64,000 nt of DNA from Glaciozyma antarctica PI12 (lineage: Eukaryota > Basidiomycota > Microbotryomycetes > Kriegeriales > Camptobasidiaceae), in contig KZ627154.1 in assembly GCA_002917775.1 (NCBI GenBank), positions 216,603-280,602 on the forward strand. Direction: 5' to 3'. How positions within the stretch are numbered: position 1 is the first letter of the stretch; each line of letters opens with the position of its first letter. Under the pieces are notes generated by a model that worked only from the letters and a program-made list of their open reading frames with translations, did no database searches and was not told where the DNA came from. Below, piece after piece: positions 47,652 through 58,847 of the stretch. The translations under genes and the position numbers were made by a program.

Positions 47652-48854
47652 ATGTCTGGACCTCCCAAAGCCAGTGGATCAGGCTCAAAGTACACTGGAG
47701 TCTCAGCCTCATCCTTCCTCGACCTGAAAGCTGAGCTGAGGTGAGTCCGTCCTCTCGCTTTCCTCACCTCCAGCTAACCTCCTCTTCCGTCACAGCAAGC
47801 ACGAGAGCGACTTCAAGAGATCCAAGAACCTCGGCCTTCCTTCCACGACTCTCGGCGCGAAACGACCTGGAGCCAAGCCCTCCATCTGGACGAAGAAGAA
47901 CACGGGCGTAGCGGGGAGGGAGGAGAGGGATCGCGTGCAATTCGAGGACGACCCTAGGAGCAACCGTGATCCAGCGCAGGTCAAGGCGATGCTAGAGCGC
48001 AAGGCGCTGCTGTACGACAAGATCAAGTGCGTTGGTGCGAAGGGCGTTCGTTGGTGCAAGGGAGCTGATGCGGTTTGGGACAGGAAGGGCAAGACGGGCG
48101 GTTTGAACGAGGGCCAGATCGACAACCTGCTTGTGGACTTTGATCGCAAGCAGTGGGATGCGCCGACGGATTCGGAGGACTCAGACGAGGATGAGAGCGC
48201 GTCGATACCTCAGCGTCCTGTGGCTGATGAGGTGAGCGGTGCCAAAGCTACTGCACCAGCTTCCCCGCTAACAACGCTCTTCGAAAAGGTCGATCCAATG
48301 GTCGAGTGGACGGACGAGTTTGGGCGAACGAGGATGCTTCGGCGGAGCGAGGTCCCTCGAGGTACAGCCGTCGCAGTGGAGGAAGCTTCAGACGAGTGCG
48401 TTGCTCCCCAATCTCTCCAGCGCAACCAGCTAATAATCCACGTGCAGCACCAACGTCATCTACGGCGACCAGTTCTCCTTCCCCGTCTACACTCCGGACG
48501 CCGACGTCCTCGCCGCCCGAGCCGCCGCTTTCGCCGCCTCAGCTCCCCTCGTCTCGCACTACGACGCCTCTGCCGAGAACCGATCGAAAGCGGCGGGAGC
48601 TTACTCGTTCTCCAAGGACGAGGACACGCGTCGGGAGCAAATGGCGGCTCTGCAACGGGAGAGGGACGAGACGGAGAGGTTGACTGAGGAAGGAGGCTGA
48701 GGGGGGAGGAGTGGTTGGGGAGCGGGAAAGGGAGAAAGAGGAGAGGAAGAAGAAGGTTGAGGCGAAGAGGAGGGAATTGGAGATGAAGAGGAAGAGGGCG
48801 GCGGGAGGTGACGAGGGAGGAGGAGGGAGTGCGTCCAAGGTTGCTAAGACTTGA
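47652..48854 (+). CDS. CCDC174-like nuclear coiled-coil protein (probable frame break)
   Basis: Likely the fungal counterpart of CCDC174, a nuclear protein associated with spliceosomal or exon-junction complexes. YTGVSASSFLDLKAELSKHE is the N-terminal family block. It is followed by KALLYDKIKCVGAKGV and, after a short intron, PMVEWTDEFGRTRMLRRSEV, a recognisable central motif. FSKDEDTRREQMAALQRERD begins the C-terminal coiled coil. The frame then meets a stop near 48700, but a shifted frame continues as VVGERERE and EAKRRELEMKRKR and ends SASKVAKT, so a one-base error around 48674-48692 is suspected. The start is 93 bases from the divergent VPS34 start. Confidence 0.75.
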
Positions 48855-48909
48855 TGTTGTTGTCGTTCCCGTTGCCGCCTTGCCTTGCGCGTACTCGTGA
48901 AGCCTTCGT

Positions 48910-49249
48910 TCATCCACCCGACACAGGCGGGATCACGCACACCGTCTCCCCACCGTTCAGCACCAGCTCCTCTTCGGACTCCCTATCGACCATCTCCTCG
49001 TTCACGCTCCACGCACTCTTGCGGAGCACTCCCGCGAACTCCTCGTTTTCGGGGTGGAGCTCGAACAGCAGATCGCGGAGAGAGGAGAGGAGGAATGGCG
49101 AGGAGGAGTCGGGGAGGGAGACGACTTCGGAGTAAGGCTCTCCTGGGAGGGACGTTCGTGCGCCGGCAAAGTAGAGCAGCAGGAGCTGGGGGCGAGCGTC
49201 AGGGTGCTTCTGAGCTTATCAGCAAGCTGCAACTTACCGTCTTGCTCAT
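48910..49249 (-). CDS. MOCS2A: Molybdopterin synthase sulfur carrier subunit MOCS2A
   Basis: Small ubiquitin-fold protein of about 95 residues whose C-terminal Gly-Gly is charged as a thiocarboxylate and gives sulfur for molybdopterin synthesis. The first exon is only four codons (MSKT). A 51-base intron joins it to LLLLYFAGARTSLPGEPYSE. The rest includes LRDLLFELHPENEEFAGVLR, SAWSVNEEMVD and the end VLNGGETVCVIPPVSGG, which carries the essential Gly-Gly. The PPVSGG end separates it from Urm1-like proteins. Its presence suggests the organism makes the molybdenum cofactor, as needed by nitrate reductase. It shares an 89-base promoter region with the divergent EFM4 gene. Confidence 0.9.
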
Positions 49250-49338
49250 CGTGAGGTGTGGTGGGAGGAAGAGGAACGCCCCCTCGACTTCACCTCTTGT
49301 GCTCACTCACCTCACCTCACTCCACGCGTCCTTCTCGA

Positions 49339-50340
49339 ATGGCTCCACCGGTAACTCTCAAGGAAGCGATGGCAGCTCTCAGTGCATCGGGGGAAGCTCC
49401 TGCTCTTGCCCCCTCCAAGCTCGGCTCGAAGGCTCACTGGGATGAGGTGAGCTGCCCAAGGCCAGACGGACACCTAACGCTCGCTGACAGCGACTGTATG
49501 AAGGTCTACACGCGCGAGGTGAAGAACTTTGCCGACTTTGGAGACGAGGGAGACGTATGGTAGGTGCTGCTTCGACTGGAGGAAGGTCGATGGAGCTGGA
49601 GCTGACGTGCGGCTCTGTGCGTGCAGGTTCGGGGAGGATTCCGCTGAGAAGATGGTGGACTGGATGTTGGACAACACGCCTCCAACTCCAGAGCTCCGAG
49701 TAGTCGATGGTGCGTCTCCAGCAAGCTCGCGTGCGACTGAACTGACCCTTCCCCCTCAGTCGGCTGCGGCAACGGCCACCTGCTCATCCTCCTTTCCAAA
49801 GCTGGCTACACGAACCTCACTGGCATCGACTACAGCGAGGCTTCGATCGACGTCGCGCGTGCGATCGCGCTGAAGCACGGCGAGACGGGCATAAAGTGGG
49901 AAGTACGAGACATCTTCAAGGGCGCGAGGGAGGGAGACGCGTGGGATGTTGTGCTGGATAAGGGGACTTTTGATGGTATCAGCTTGTCGGACGAGCTTAT
50001 CGAGGGCAAGACACTGGCGGAGCATTATCCGTCGAAAATCAGCGAGATCCTGCGACCTGATGGAGGGATCTTTCTCATCACGAGCTGTGAGTCCTCCCTG
50101 CGCATGTCTCCAGTAGGTGAAGACTGACGACATTCGCAGGTAACTGGACAAGACCCGAGCTGGAGAAGAAGTACGTCGGCGCAGAAACTGGTGAGCTCGC
50201 GAGGTCCTGCTCGCGTGGCGCGCGACTCACGCTCCTCTCTTGCAGGCTTCTCGTACTTCTCCCACATCCCCCGACCAACATTCAGTTTCGGGGGAGCTGG
50301 CGGCCAAACCATCACCACCATAGCCTTCGCACGATCCTAG
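49339..50340 (+). CDS. EFM4: Protein-lysine N-methyltransferase EFM4 (METTL10 family)
   Basis: Class I methyltransferase that methylates a lysine of elongation factor 1A in yeast. The family N-terminus reads PSKLGSKAHWDEVYTREVKN, then DFGDEGDVWFGEDSAEKMVD. An intron splits the SAM-binding motif I, which after splicing reads RVVDVGCGNGHLLILLSKAG. Further motifs are LTGIDYSEASIDVARAIALK and WDVVLDKGTFDGISLSDEL, then ILRPDGGIFLITSCNWTRPE. It ends GGQTITTIAFARS, 21 bases from the convergent NOM1 gene, so the 3' UTRs must overlap. Confidence 0.89.
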
Positions 50341-50361
50341 AGAACCTCGCACGTAATATTA

Positions 50362-53300
50362 TCACCTCACATCCACCATCGCTCCTCCAACGCTCAGTGT
50401 CTCCCTCGCCACCTTCTTCCCCCATTTGATCACACTCTGCTCCTTCTTCCTTTCCTCCTCCTCCTCCTCCATCCCCGCTTCAAGGAAGTACAGCAGCCCT
50501 TTGACGAGGGAAGGGAACGGAGCCGCTTTGACGAAAACGCGTTCGAGCGACTCGCGGTCCCGTCGAGTTCCTGTTGTTGTTTGGATGAGAGCGGGAGAGG
50601 CGGATTGGGAGGAGAGAATGAGGGCGGTGAAGAATTGGCGGAGGAAGATGACGGTCTGAGGACGGGGTCGAGCGAAGGGGACGGGCTGCGCACAATCGCA
50701 ATCAGCGACGGTACCGCAAACGAGAGTGGAAAGAGCGTACCTTGAAGATGGTCATACTGAGAACGTCCTTGGCGACGCACCACGCGTACAATTTAGCGAG
50801 GTTCGACACCCTCCTCGCCGAGACCTTTGCGAGCGTCCCGTCGTCCGTAATCGTCTTGACGAGCTCCTCTCCTCCGACCGTCTTCTCGCCTAATTCGCGG
50901 AGGAAGTCCCAGAGGCAGTACTGGAGCGTGATCTGGAACGAGTGGGATTTGGTGCCCATGCGGTGCGCGACGAGAGTGTAGTAGGGGTTGTAGGTCTTCT
51001 CCTGCGAGCGACGAAGTCGGAGTCAGGGATGTCGAGGAGGCGAATGGCGAGAGACTCACGTTGCCGGAACATTGGAGGAGGACGCGAGCGATCTCGCGCT
51101 GCTGAATGTCCGTAAGCCCGAGCTGGAGCAGTCGCTCGCACGCATCGACGTAGTCCTATCGCCAAGCCCAGTCAGCCTCGCTCATCTCCCAGCCGAAACG
51201 AAACGCACCTCGCTACTCATGAGAACGATAAAGACGCCCTTGCGAATATCGGTGTTCATCCCTTGCGCCCTCGCAAGCTTCGTCAACGTCGCGTCCGACG
51301 CGACCTCGACTTTGAGGCCTCCATCCTTCTGCGCATCAACGAGCGGGTCTCCCCCCCACGCAGCACCGACGATCCACCACTTGCCCTTGGAGGAGCTGGA
51401 GCGAATATCGGCGAGAGAAAGACGGAGGGCCTCGGGACTCGATCCTGCGTGCGAGGGGTTAGGAGTGCGGTGGGGGAGGGATGGAGAGGACGGACCGGAA
51501 CGCTTTTTGAGCCCGGCGATGAACTTCTTGAAGTTACTGTAGTTGTCGACGGCGCCATTCGCGTCTTGCTTGATCTTGTTGTTCTTGAGGTTCGTGAGAG
51601 CGTCAATCATGAAGCGAGTGCGAGAGCTGTTCGCAGGCAGTCATCAGCGGCGAATAGGCGCAGAAAGAATGGAGAACGCACTTCATCGGGGCAGCGTCCT
51701 TGCTGGCCATCTTCTGCTTGACGAGGCCGATGATCTCCTTGAGTGAACTAGGGTCGTCCTGTCGAAGTTGCTGCCCAGATCCTAATAGATACCACACGAC
51801 GTCAGTCCTGACCTCGAAGTCAAAGAAGGCACGCACGCTTGACAACCTTGACGAGCAACTCGACCTCGAGCTCCTCGAGCCCGCTATCGATAAAGAGCTT
51901 GACGAGGTCGTAGATCAACACGCACGCAATGACCTGAAAGTTGTACAACTCGGCCAAGAACGCAACGAGGTTCTCGCACTCCTTGCTCCCCGGTCGTCCC
52001 TCGAACCCTCCGTCCCCCTCCCCCTCCGCCGCCAGATGACTCTTCTCCCTCGCCTCATCAAACAGCCCCACGCAGCGTGCGACAACTCCAGCTGGGAATT
52101 CGATACCGACGGACTTGCTCAACGCTGCGACGAGCGCGGCGTACGTGATGAGGAACGTTTCTCCGAGGTTGTCTCGTCCCGAAACGATGTCGAGGAGGAG
52201 GGAGGTGAGAGTGGTCGAGACGAGGGCGCGAGGGTGGGAGATGTAAAAGGCTTCGAGGGCGGCGATAATGGAGGGCATGTTGGAGGTAGAGAGCTTGTTG
52301 AGGAGTCCGAGGATCTGGCGGCGGAGGCGAGGGTCTTCGGGGGGTGAGTCGAGGGAGGGAGCGGGGAGAGTGGGTTCGGCGGGGAAGGGGGAGGGTGCAG
52401 GAGTGGCGGCGGCTTGGCGGAGGTGGGGAGGGACGTAGCGGGTTGGTGCGGTGGCGGGGGCGGAGGTCGGAGGAGCGAGAGCGGGAGCTGGCATGTCGAA
52501 AGTGGCGGTCATGCCGCCCTCTTCTCCCTCGTCTGAGCCTGACTCCCAGTTTGCCGTATCCTCCTCCTCTCCCTCCTGCTCGGAATCAAAGTCTGACTCG
52601 TCCAGCATCTCCTCCTCGGCGTCCTCGTGCTCGCTTCCCAACTCGCCCATCTCGCTGTGGTCGTCGTCGTCCGAGGGATCCACAAGCTCGTCATCGTCAA
52701 TGCCGTACTCATCCGACTCTCCAGTCGACTCTTCGTCGTCCTCGCCGCCGTCCTCCGAGTCGAGCTCTTCGTCCTCGTCGTCGTCGCTGCCCACCATCCT
52801 GCTGTAGTCCTGCGCGAGCGGTCTCGAGGGTCAGCAGAGTGGTCAGAGCTACGCGCAAGCGTGACGCACCTTTGAGGAAGTGCCGAAAGCAGCACTCTCG
52901 AGATCATCAATGCCCGCAAAGAGGTCTAAAGGGAGGAGACCAGGTCAGCTAACGAGTCCCCCAGACGACCCAGCGCTCCAGCCCGACTCACCATCCAGCC
53001 CATCATCTGCAAACTCGTCCTTCCACTTGCCCTTCTCCTCCGTCGGTGGCCCACCTCGTACTCCGAGCTTGGCCTCGAGCCAGGCAATCTCCTTGTCCTC
53101 CGTCGACTCGACCTTGTTCTTCTTCCTCGCCGGGTCAACGACCTCCTTCCCCTCCTGCTTTGCCAGCAGCCTCTCCAACGGCGTCTGCTTCGCCTTGGGC
53201 GCGACGGCCTGCTCGACCTCTCCCTTCTTCCTCTTCTTCTCCGGGCGGCTCCCACTCCCCAACGCCTCCTCCTTCACCTCCTCCTCTCCCTCCTCGGCCT

Positions 53301-53502
53301 TCCTCTTCTTCTTGGCAAAGTGTTCTGCACGAGCTGCTGATCCGTCGGTACGAGCTGCCTTGCGACGTTCCTTGCGGCCGAGCTTGCCCTTGCCCGGAGC
53401 TGGGATGTGTCCGAGGTCCTGAAGTTCTTGTCGAAGTGCGGCTGGGAGTGCAGTCGTCCTGTTGGGCGCTCGCTTCTGGTTGAGTTTAGATTTAGGCGGC
53501 AT
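50362..53502 (-). CDS. NOM1: Nucleolar MIF4G/MA3 protein NOM1/SGD1
   Basis: Nucleolar protein required for small ribosomal subunit maturation. The N-terminus is very basic (KLNQKRAPNRTTALPAAL, KGKLGRKERRKAA). Next is DLFAGIDDLESAAFGTSS and a long acidic tract with runs of Asp, Glu and Ser. The MIF4G domain starts near PPEDPRLRRQILGLLNKLST and includes FQVIACVLIYDLVKLFIDSG and NSRTRFMIDALTNLKNNKIK. The MA3 domain carries LMSSEDYVDACERLLQLGLT, REIARVLLQCSGNEKTYNPY and FQITLQYCLWDFLRELGEKT. All junctions keep one frame with standard splice sites. The end after the Glu run is VIKWGKKVARETLSVGGAMV then DVR. Start MPPKSKLNQKRA. Confidence 0.93.
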
Positions 53503-53570
53503 CGTTCGTCGTTCGTCAAGAGGAGAGCTCGAGGAGAAACAAGAGGTAACTGGAGGCGGGCTCAGCGGCG

Positions 53571-53620
53571 GACTACAAATTTGTAGTCTGTCAATTCGTT
53601 GACTACAAATTTTGGAGTCT
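53571..53620. promoter_or_regulatory. 18-bp perfect palindrome plus adjacent half-site
   Basis: GACTACAAATTTGTAGTC (53571-53588) equals its own reverse complement. Twelve bases later the same half-site recurs as GACTACAAATTTTGGAGTC, a nearly palindromic second copy (53601-53619). Both sit in the 214-base spacer between the divergent NOM1 and COX11 starts and are AT-rich against a GC-rich background. A site for a dimeric transcription factor is the simplest reading; a cruciform-forming element is another. Confidence 0.55.
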
Positions 53621-53716
53621 TGAATTAACTTGGTCGGAGTTGTCGATCTCGGCCAACAGCGAACCTAACTCTCTCCCCCTCTCTTCCACCTACGCACCTC
53701 GACACCCTCTCCCGCC

Positions 53717-54670
53717 ATGAACTCTCCTCGTTTACTGAGAACAGCAGCAAGAGCTTTCAAGGGACTACCCTCAGCAACTCTCAGACTACGACCGACTTCC
53801 TCCCCCTTCGCCTACCCATCCCACCTCTCCCCAGCCTTCTCCCGACTCGCCTCCTCCTCCTCCTCCTCCCAATCAACACCACCACCACCACCACCCCAAC
53901 CCTCCCTCGGCAAGCTCTACGAAGAAGCCCAACGCGCGCGCCACACCCGACGCAACCGATCCCTCCTCCTCTACTCGACCGCCACCATCATCCTCGTCGG
54001 CGCCGCTTCCTACCTCGCCGTCCCTCTCTACCGTGTCTTCTGTTCCGCAACAGGGTACGGCGGGACGCCCTCGACCGACAAGAGTCGGTTCGGTGCCGAT
54101 CGACTGCACCCGGATGGGACGAGCGATAGGAGGATTCGAGTACAGTTTAACGCCGATGCGTCGGATGCGCTGCCGTGGAGCTTTACGCCGCAACAGAAGG
54201 AGGTTAGGGTGCTGCCGGGGGAGACGGCGTTGGCGTTCTACACGGCGACGAACCATTCGGACGAGGACATTATCGGGATCGCGACGTACAACGTTACCCC
54301 GAACAACGTGAGTTGTCCTCGCTTGCACGAAAGGGAGGGAAACGCTGATGCAGAGTGCGGTACGACTAGATCGCGGCTTATTTCGCCAAAGTCGAGTGCT
54401 TCTGCTTCGAAGAGCAGCGCATCCTCGCATCCTAGCAGGTCGATCTCCCCGTTTTCTTCTTCATCGACCGCGACTTCCTAGACGACCCCCTCATGAAGAA
54501 CGTCAACGAAGTGACCCTCTCCTACACCTTCTTGTTCGTCCCCTCCTCTCTACCCCTTCTCTATTGCTGACGATTCAACTCGTAGCCGCGCGAGACGCGA
54601 TTCGTACGGCAACCTCGTTCCCTCCGAAGGACCCCTAGCAGTAGAAGGCTCCACTCCCGCACTCCTCTAA
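53717..54670 (+). CDS. COX11: Cytochrome c oxidase copper chaperone COX11 (in-frame TAG)
   Basis: Inner-membrane protein that delivers copper to the CuB site of cytochrome c oxidase. The N-terminus is a basic presequence followed by a Ser tract and a Pro run coded by CCA/CCT repeats. One membrane span (LLLYSTATIILVGAASYLAV) precedes YRVFCSATGYGGTP. The copper-binding domain has RVQFNADASDALPWSFTPQQ and ETALAFYTATNHSDEDIIGI, then, after an intron, AAYFAKVECFCFEEQRILA, with the CFCF ligands. The codon three places on is TAG (54433-54435), where relatives have Glu. The same frame then continues VDLPVFFFIDRDF and NEVTLSYTFF with no gap. The gene otherwise looks intact to its end EGSTPALL. Confidence 0.94.
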
Positions 54671-54752
54671 TCGCAATTCACAACGGAGTTCTGCGTAACA
54701 ATATCGGTGGTACAATCTGCTCTCTCGGCAGCTCTTCTCCTCGCTCGATCCA

Positions 54753-56464
54753 CTACTTCTTCGGTCGTTTCCGAATCTCCTCCGGCGTAAGATGATGCAG
54801 CATAACCTTGTTAACGAAATCTGCTTCCATCCCACGCTCATCAGTCGAGTCATTCGCGACGGAAGAACTGCTGCGCACCTGGTCGGTTCGTCGAATGTCC
54901 CGAGCTCCAATCTTGCGTCACAGCGTATGCGAAGAGGCTTCCTGTGTGGTTGAAGTCGGTGGAAGCGATTGCTGGGAGCGGCGGAGAGTCAGTTTTGCGT
55001 TTGGGGGGAGGAGGCTGAGGGACGCACGACCACCGCGGTAGTCGAAGGCTGTGGGGAAGAGGGTCAGCGAGCACACGAAGGATTGCAGCTGGGAGAACTC
55101 ACTCTTGAGCCGCGTTTTGCTCTCCTGCGAGGCGAGAGGACGGTCAGTTCGCGAATCGCCTCGGGCAGGCAACGAAAGATCCCACCTTGTCCCAGAAGTT
55201 CATCGTCTGCGCAAGCGGGATCATGTCAGCTAAATCGCTAACCAGAACGTGAAGCAAACGCACCCCATCAGCACCAGAAGTTGAGAAAGTCCCGAGAGGG
55301 TGGAAGCGAATATCATTGACAGCGTAGACGGAGCTGGTCTTGCTCGGAGGAACCGTATCCTTGCGCTGGCACTGTCGAGCAAAGAGCATGAGTATTTCGA
55401 GGTGGAAGTGAGTCGAAAGGAAGAAACGAGCGAACCTTGAAGCTAAAGTTGGCCGAAGGCACCGTATCCTCGAGGTACTGAATCGCCACTCGTCCCTCCA
55501 CCGACCCCACCGCGAACCCATTACCCTCCGGAAAGCACGTAACCTGCATATCATGCGTTAGTCCCGTCCAACCTTTTCGAACCAGGCGAGCTTGGAACGC
55601 ACAACTCGGGTCTGCCATCGCAGAGGAGACACCATCGTCTTGTACGCCACCGTCGGGTTACTCAAGTTGAAGATCTACTCTCCCTTCATCAGCAAGCTTC
55701 TCACGAGCGGAGCAGGGACCGCAACGCACCTGAATGTGGCGCTCCGCCGTCGCGACCACCATCAAGCTCCCCGCGACATCCATACCTACGCACCCATCAG
55801 CTCCACTCCTCTCATTTAAGAAAAAGCACGCACTATAACACCTCTCAGGCAGCGTAACCGACGCCACAGCCGTCGGCGCCCTCAGATCCCAATACTTGAT
55901 CGTCTGCACCACCCTCATCAGCTCCCCTCCCCACCTCCCTTGCAAGAAGACGCACCTTATCCCCACGACCCCCGTCGCTACGTAGGCCTCCCTTGCATAT
56001 CGATCCACCGAATACACTTGATCGGCTCGTCGTGCTGAGCGACTTGGCTCGTTTGACCTGTTTGGACGTCGAACACCCTTGCTGCCTTGTCCGCTCCTCC
56101 GGCTGATGACTTTGGTGCCATCCTGAGTTCTCCCGTGTTAGCTCTCACGTTCGGCGGCGGAGAGGGGAGAGAGACGCACCTTGCTCCATTGGACACAGAG
56201 AGCGGGTCCTTCGTGCGAGTACGCAGCCTTGCCGTTCGTCTGTCCTTGCGCGTTCACCTCGTAGATCCTAACCTATTTCACGCATCAGCTTCCCCCCTCC
56301 GTCCGCACGGTGAGAGGCGGGCGAACCTCGTTGGACCAGGATGCTACGGCGAGCAAGTCGGCGTTGGGGGAGAAGGAGATTTGGGAGGTACTGTCGGTGG
56401 GGAGGTTGGCTACTTCTAGGTCTTTGGGCTCGGCGGGAGCGGCGGGCGTGTTGAAGAAACTCAT
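54753..56464 (-). CDS. RAE1: mRNA export WD40 protein RAE1/GLE2 (homopolymer frame breaks)
   Basis: Nuclear pore WD40 propeller that takes part in mRNA export with Nup98. The protein starts MSFFNTPAAPAEPKDLEVAN, then TDSTSQISFSPNADLLAVAS and VRIYEV. Repeats include EGPALCVQWSKDGTKVISGG, AARVFDVQTGQTSQVAQHDE, TIKYWDLRAPTAVASVTLPE, NGFAVGSVEGRVAIQYLEDT and VNDIRFHPLGTFSTSGADGT. A terminal intron (donor GTGCGC, CTGAT branch, GAAGCAG acceptor) restores the end KVMLHHLTPEEIRKRPKK. In repeat 3 the frame of the conserved ATGSWDK block is broken by three homopolymer-length discrepancies within about 35 bases (plus strand C runs at 55961-55964, 55969-55973 and 55990-55992). The lesion is more likely a sequencing artefact than gene loss. 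Confidence 0.94.
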
Positions 56465-56688
56465 CGAGGTGATGGGGGTGAGGCGAGAGCGTGAAGACTG
56501 TTTTTCGGGTCACGCTTCGCTCGCGCTAGTTTTGGCTGCTTCTCTTCGAGCTGGTTGTTACCTCGTTTCCAGAGATGAATTCAGGCAGTGTACAATGCCA
56601 GTGTCCAAATTGTCTATTCGCCATTACCTAAATAAAAAAAACTCGGAGAGACCTCCCACCCCCACCGCGACCCATTCCTCCCTCCAGC

Positions 56689-58325
56689 TCAAGCCCAAAG
56701 CACGACAACCGCCGCAACTCCCACCAGCAGCTGTCCCGCACCCACGATCTTCTCCGCACCCGAGTTCGCCGTCGTCGAAGCCGCAGCGGTAGACCGAGTG
56801 GAGGTGAGAACGGGGAGCGAGGTAGGCGTCGCAGTGGGGTTCGTAGTGAGGGTCGTGAGGGTGCCGCTGGAGGCGGTGGAAGTAACGTCGGTGGTAGTGA
56901 GGGGGACCAAGGTCGAGGCAGTTGAGACGCTGGTGCTAGTCGCACTGCTCGCAGAAGTCGTCGTCCCTGCGAAGGTCGTTCGGTCAGCGCTGGTTTAGCG
57001 AGAGAGGGGAGGACGTACGCAGCAGGAACGTTGGTGAGAGCGACTCCGAGAGATTGGATCGTTTGGCAGTTGGAGGAGGCTCCGGCGGCGTGGGCGCGAG
57101 GGGTGACGGGCTGGCCTTGCGAGAAGGTGGTCTTCTGTCCGTTGCTTCCGACGTCGATTCCAGGAGGGTACTTGGTTCTGCGAGACCAAAGTTAGGGACG
57201 ATACATTCGAGATGAGACAAGAACGTACCCGTCGCCATCGCAAGATGTGAAGCCAGGTCCCGATTCTCCAGGGTCGTTCCAGTCGCAGCCCATCACGTCG
57301 TAGACGTGCTGGCACCAAAGCCACGCCTCTGGTCCGTCCTTGCAGATGCGAATACAGAACTGGTCGGACGAGATGAAGCTGTGCCATTCGTGCTGCTGAA
57401 CCGTTCCAGACTGGCAAGCAGGTCGTTAGCTCCCAACTCGAGCTCGCAAGACTGGCAACGTACGAAGACGAGGCCGCCAATGGGGTTGCCTGCGAGTACA
57501 CAGTGAGAGACTCGCTCAACGGGAAGTAGAAGAGCGTTATTTACCGTTACCGTCGGCTCCGTGAGGGTCGAGTTCTCCACCCTGCGAAACGCTCATCAGC
57601 AACTCGGTCAGCGAGACTTGAAGAGCGACGACGAACCTGATCTCCCGCTTGGATGTTGAGGGCAGTGAGCTGTCCCCGCCCGGTAATCTGGATGTAGTTG
57701 GGCGTGCGAAGGTAGTGTGCGCCAGTGATCGTGCCTTCGGGAACTGGAGGCGCGAGGAATTAGCGCCTATTCCTTCTCTCCTCGTCTGAACCTGCTGAAT
57801 CCGCGTTCCCTTCTCACTCCAACAGAGCGAATCGACCTACTCAACCGCGCTCCATGTCCCTGCGACGTGCACCACGAAACCATGATACGTTCGGTATTCC
57901 CAACGATCGAGTTCGGTTCAGGAGGAGCCCAGACTGGAGACGCATAGAAGGGAGGATTAGCTGGAAGCTACCGGCTGCTAGGTGAGTGAGAAAGACGCAC
58001 GGCAGAAGTCGTTGAGCGAGTTGACATAGCTGACAAGGAAGGGTCAGTGTGCGTCATAAACACCGAGAGCACAGATGAAGCCAAGCTCACCCAGTCTGGC
58101 ACATGGCTAGCAATACGAAGGCAAGTCAGCTTTCTCCCACACGTACCTCAAAGCAGAGAGGCGCGCACAAGACTGGGAATCAGTCGTTCCGCACTGGTTC
58201 GTCCCGAGCTGTCCGTTCTCGCTCTTGTCAGGGAGGTTGGAAGGCGTGTAGTAGGCGCTGTACTGAGACAAAGCGGAATTGGCTGAGAGTCCGAGAACGG
58301 CGGCGGCTACGAAGGAGTAGCGCAT
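56689..58325 (-). CDS. Secreted GPI-anchored protein, macrophage-activating-glycoprotein-like (copy 1)
   Basis: Secreted surface protein of unknown function, resembling fungal proteins annotated as macrophage activating glycoprotein. A signal peptide (MRYSFVAAAVLGLSANSALS) precedes LGTNQCGTTDSQS. A 16-nt exon (58091-58106) codes MCQTG, joined to YVNSLNDFC. Later blocks are GGELDPHGADGNGNPIGGLV and a Cys-containing VQQHEWHSFISSDQFCIRIC region, then HVYDVMGCDWNDPG. The C-terminal third is Thr/Ser-rich (ATSTSVSTASTLVPLTTTDV), followed by a hydrophobic end, GAGQLLVGVAAVVVLWA, typical of a GPI signal. It lies 522 bases downstream of a paralogue on the same strand. Confidence 0.72.
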
Positions 58326-58847
58326 GGTTGTTGAAAGAACCGCGCGAGGGTTGGAGAAGGAGGTGGACCGGACGTGAGGGGCTGAGGCGGCCGGCTTGGA
58401 GAGGGGGAGGGAGGATGGAGGAGGGCGAGGCGCTACTGGTAAAGAAGGTGAGGGGGAGCGGGAGAGGAGGAAGAGAAAGGAGCAAGCTCCTTCGGGCGAA
58501 GGGCACCGAATCTATTCCTGTGTTCGCGTTTGTTTATTCTCCTTTTTCCCTTGCTTTCTTCTCTGCTCCCGGCAGAGAGGTGAAGGCTCGAAGGATTATT
58601 GAAATACGAACGCAAAACCGTAGCGAACTCGTCGAGGACGCGTTAAAATAATCGACTTGTACGGCGGGAACTCCGTTCTCGACGGTACCTTGCGAAGGAG
58701 CTCCACCTCGCTCTCCGTCTCTAAAATCCTCACGAAACCCTTACACCACGGCATCACGTTCCTTCACCCAAAGTGTCTCTCCATTGCTGTACAACATCGC
58801 CGAAACAATCGCCCCTCGCGCGGATGACTCTCCACTTCCAACGAAGC

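Noticed and set aside
54753-54860. Suspected frame break at the RAE1 C-terminus
   Set aside because: A standard 58-base intron with GTGCGC donor, CTGAT branch and GCAG acceptor explains it and gives the expected end.
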